The notes beneath the pieces were generated by a model. The model had not been told where the DNA came from. It searched no databases and worked only from the letters and a program-made list of their open reading frames with translations. Shown piece after piece: positions 62,459-64,000 of a DNA stretch of 64,000 bases. Each line of letters starts with the position of its first letter. Position 1 is the stretch's first letter. A program made the translations under genes and the position numbers. The DNA comes from Candidatus Scotarchaeum otlingeri (GTDB lineage: Archaea; Thermoproteota; Nitrososphaeria; Geothermarchaeales; JDFR-13): assembly GCA_002011075.2 (NCBI GenBank), contig MTMA02000006.1, positions 855,261-919,260 of the forward strand. The letters are read 5' to 3'.

Positions 62459-64000
62459 ATGGTTAAAGCAGGAGGATACGCCAATAGAGTTGCTTGGATA
62501 GATTTATGCGATGGGAAAATTGAGTATGATGAAGTCTGTGAACATGATGCTAGGAAGTATATAGGTGGACGGGGCTTAGGGGTAAAGTATGTATTTGATC
62601 ATAATCCTAAAGCTGATCCACTATCTCCTGATAATCTACATGCATTAATGGTTGGACCACTTACAGGCACATTAACGCCTCTAAGCGGAAGATTAGCCTC
62701 TGTAACCATATCACCATTAACTAATACGATAACAGATTCTCACGTAGGAGGATGGATAGGGGCAGCCCTAAAGTGGGCGGGATTCGATGGTATATTAATG
62801 GAGGGAGCAAGCTATAAACCAGTATACCTTGTCGTTAAAGACGGTACCGTGAGTATTGAGGATGCTACTCCTTTGTGGGGTAAATTAACATCAGAGACAA
62901 CTAAACTTCTAAAGAATAAGTATGGTGAAAATGCAAAGGTATTTGCTATAGGCCCCGCGGGAGAAAAAATGGTTCGATTCGCCTGCATAATGCATGACGC
63001 TGGAAGAGCCTCTGGAAGAGGTGGAACCGGCGCAGTTATGGGTTCTAAGAAGGTAAAAGCTGTTGTTATCATCAGCAGCGAAGATAATATGCCTAAGCCG
63101 TATGATGAAAAATCATTTTCAAGTGCCAGAGGTGCGGCTATGAAACGGGTGTTGGAGAGTGATATTACTGCACCTAGGAGAGGAGGGTTAAGTGTATATG
63201 GTACAGAGGTATTGATGAATATAGTTAATGAGATAGGTGCCTTACCCACTAGAAACGCTACTAGTACTGCTTTTGAAAACGCCCATAATATTAGTGGAGA
63301 ACACCTAAAAGAGACTATACTTGTCGATACACCTACATGCCATGCATGTCCAGTAGCCTGTAAAAGGGATTCAGAGGTGAAGGAAGGTAAATATAAGCAT
63401 AAAAGTGAGGGGCCTGAATATGAGTCTGCCTGGGCATTGGGAGCAGAAATAGGTGTTGGCGATATTAAGGCCGTATCATATATGAATTGGTTGGCCAATG
63501 AATATGGAGTAGATACTATAGAGCTAGGTAACGTGCTTGGAGTGGCTGCTGAAGCTTCAGAGAAGGGTCTGTTTACAGATGGAGTTGAGTGGGGTGATGC
63601 CGATAGGTTCATCGAGCTCATACACATGATAGGCAAACGTGAAGGAGTAGGTGAACTGCTAGCGGAAGGGGCATATAGAGCAGCCGTCGGATTCGGCGAT
63701 CCAGATATGGCCAACGCGATCAAGGGTCAAGCTATCCCTGCATATGATCCAAGGGGATTAACGGGTTTTGCAGTTGCTTATGCCACCTCTAATAGGGGGG
63801 CCTGTCACCTAAGAGCATATACACCGGCCTCAGAATTATTTGGAATACCTGAAAAGACGGATCCACTGGATCCCAAGCCAAAGCCGAGAATTGTGAAGTT
63901 ATTGGAAGACTTATTTGCAGCTTTAGACTCACTCGATCTATGTAAATTCTCTGCTTTTGCTATGACTTTAGATGACTACGCTGCGGTTCTCTCCGCATTT
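62459..64000 (+). CDS. Second aldehyde:ferredoxin oxidoreductase, 3' end cut by window
   Basis: The ATG at 62459 lies three bases after GGTGAG and opens a frame with 514 codons without stop up to the edge. It reads MVKAGGYANRVAWIDLCDGK, GGRGLGVKYVFDHNP and the [4Fe-4S] ligands CHACPVAC with the later Cys in LDLCKFS. It has the full AOR pattern and about 100 residues of the C terminus are missing. A minus-strand ORF at 62812-63723 is only its shadow. The protein is clearly different from the AOR at 23997 in its N-terminal part (LTGTLTPLSGR, THVGGWI-like segment). Confidence 0.92.
   Translation, partial: MVKAGGYANRVAWIDLCDGKIEYDEVCEHDARKYIGGRGLGVKYVFDHNPKADPLSPDNLHALMVGPLTGTLTPLSGRLASVTISPLTNTITDSHVGGWIGAALKWAGFDGILMEGASYKPVYLVVKDGTVSIEDATPLWGKLTSETTKLLKNKYGENAKVFAIGPAGEKMVRFACIMHDAGRASGRGGTGAVMGSKKVKAVVIISSEDNMPKPYDEKSFSSARGAAMKRVLESDITAPRRGGLSVYGTEVLMNIVNEIGALPTRNATSTAFENAHNISGEHLKETILVDTPTCHACPVACKRDSEVKEGKYKHKSEGPEYESAWALGAEIGVGDIKAVSYMNWLANEYGVDTIELGNVLGVAAEASEKGLFTDGVEWGDADRFIELIHMIGKREGVGELLAEGAYRAAVGFGDPDMANAIKGQAIPAYDPRGLTGFAVAYATSNRGACHLRAYTPASELFGIPEKTDPLDPKPKPRIVKLLEDLFAALDSLDLCKFSAFAMTLDDYAAVLSAF

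Noticed and set aside
62812-63723. Minus-strand ORF of 303 residues near the right edge
   Set aside because: The plus strand here reads as a full AOR frame with cluster ligands; the minus ORF is low-complexity Ser/Pro/Ala-rich shadow.
1-64000. CRISPR array or rRNA operon
   Set aside because: No regularly spaced repeat series and no rRNA-like conserved sequence was seen anywhere in the window.

Overview
The window looks like a chromosome segment from an AT-rich thermophilic archaeon of the Thermoproteota (crenarchaeal) type. The signs are an initiator tRNA of archaeal form (A1:U72 pair, GGG/CCC anticodon stem), mevalonate kinase, a Grc3/Clp1-type RNA kinase, a TtuA-like tRNA thiolase, an S9 acylaminoacyl peptidase, aldehyde:ferredoxin oxidoreductases, VapBC and the siroheme-dependent (Ahb) heme route. 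Many starts lie 4-8 bases after a GGTG(A) motif, which fits an archaeal 16S 3' end; others look leaderless. I do not assign a genus. There is no rRNA operon, CRISPR array or complete mobile element.

Layout. 1-9.5 kb: class III aminotransferase (cut by the left edge), MFS carrier, acyl-CoA dehydrogenase, a five-gene oligopeptide-type ABC transporter, a phosphoribosyltransferase. 9.5-18.6 kb: SDR, MFS carrier, PEP synthase, a small RHH protein, a sulfate-activation operon (sat - alkaline-phosphatase-superfamily enzyme - cysC), a ZIP metal carrier. 18.6-21.5 kb: two tandem genes that each fuse a DapA-family class I aldolase to a formaldehyde-activating-enzyme (Fae) domain; I consider this pair the most unusual system here. 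A short GC-rich, probably structured, element follows. 21.6-32.8 kb: mevalonate kinase, a membrane/OB-fold protein, AOR, rubrerythrin, a solo tyrosine recombinase with an inverted repeat over its ribosome site, a GT-C-like membrane protein, peroxiredoxin, two NUDIX enzymes, a peptide-modification-type radical SAM protein. 32.8-46.7 kb: a decayed glycogen-debranching-type gene next to an intact GH1 glycosidase, a CDP-alcohol transferase, S9 peptidase, RNA kinase, CTP synthase, initiator tRNA, a secreted beta-helix protein, a methyltransferase.

46.8-57.7 kb holds ten genes that together can take glutamyl-tRNA to heme b through siroheme: hemA-hemC-hemD-precorrin-2 dehydrogenase-ahbD on the minus strand and, divergently, ahbB/A fusion-ahbC-hemB-hemL-cobA on the plus strand, followed by a convergent ACT-V4R regulator candidate. 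57.7-58.75 kb is a gene desert with degenerate coding remains. The right end carries an aldo/keto reductase, a VapBC pair with palindromes upstream, a PaaI-type thioesterase, a TtuA-like thiolase and a second AOR gene cut by the right edge.

How the genes may work together: heme made by the large cluster, AORs, rubrerythrin and peroxiredoxin suggest redox metabolism with exposure to oxygen or peroxide. The aldolase-Fae fusions and the AORs could meet in C1/aldehyde metabolism, but this last link is inference.
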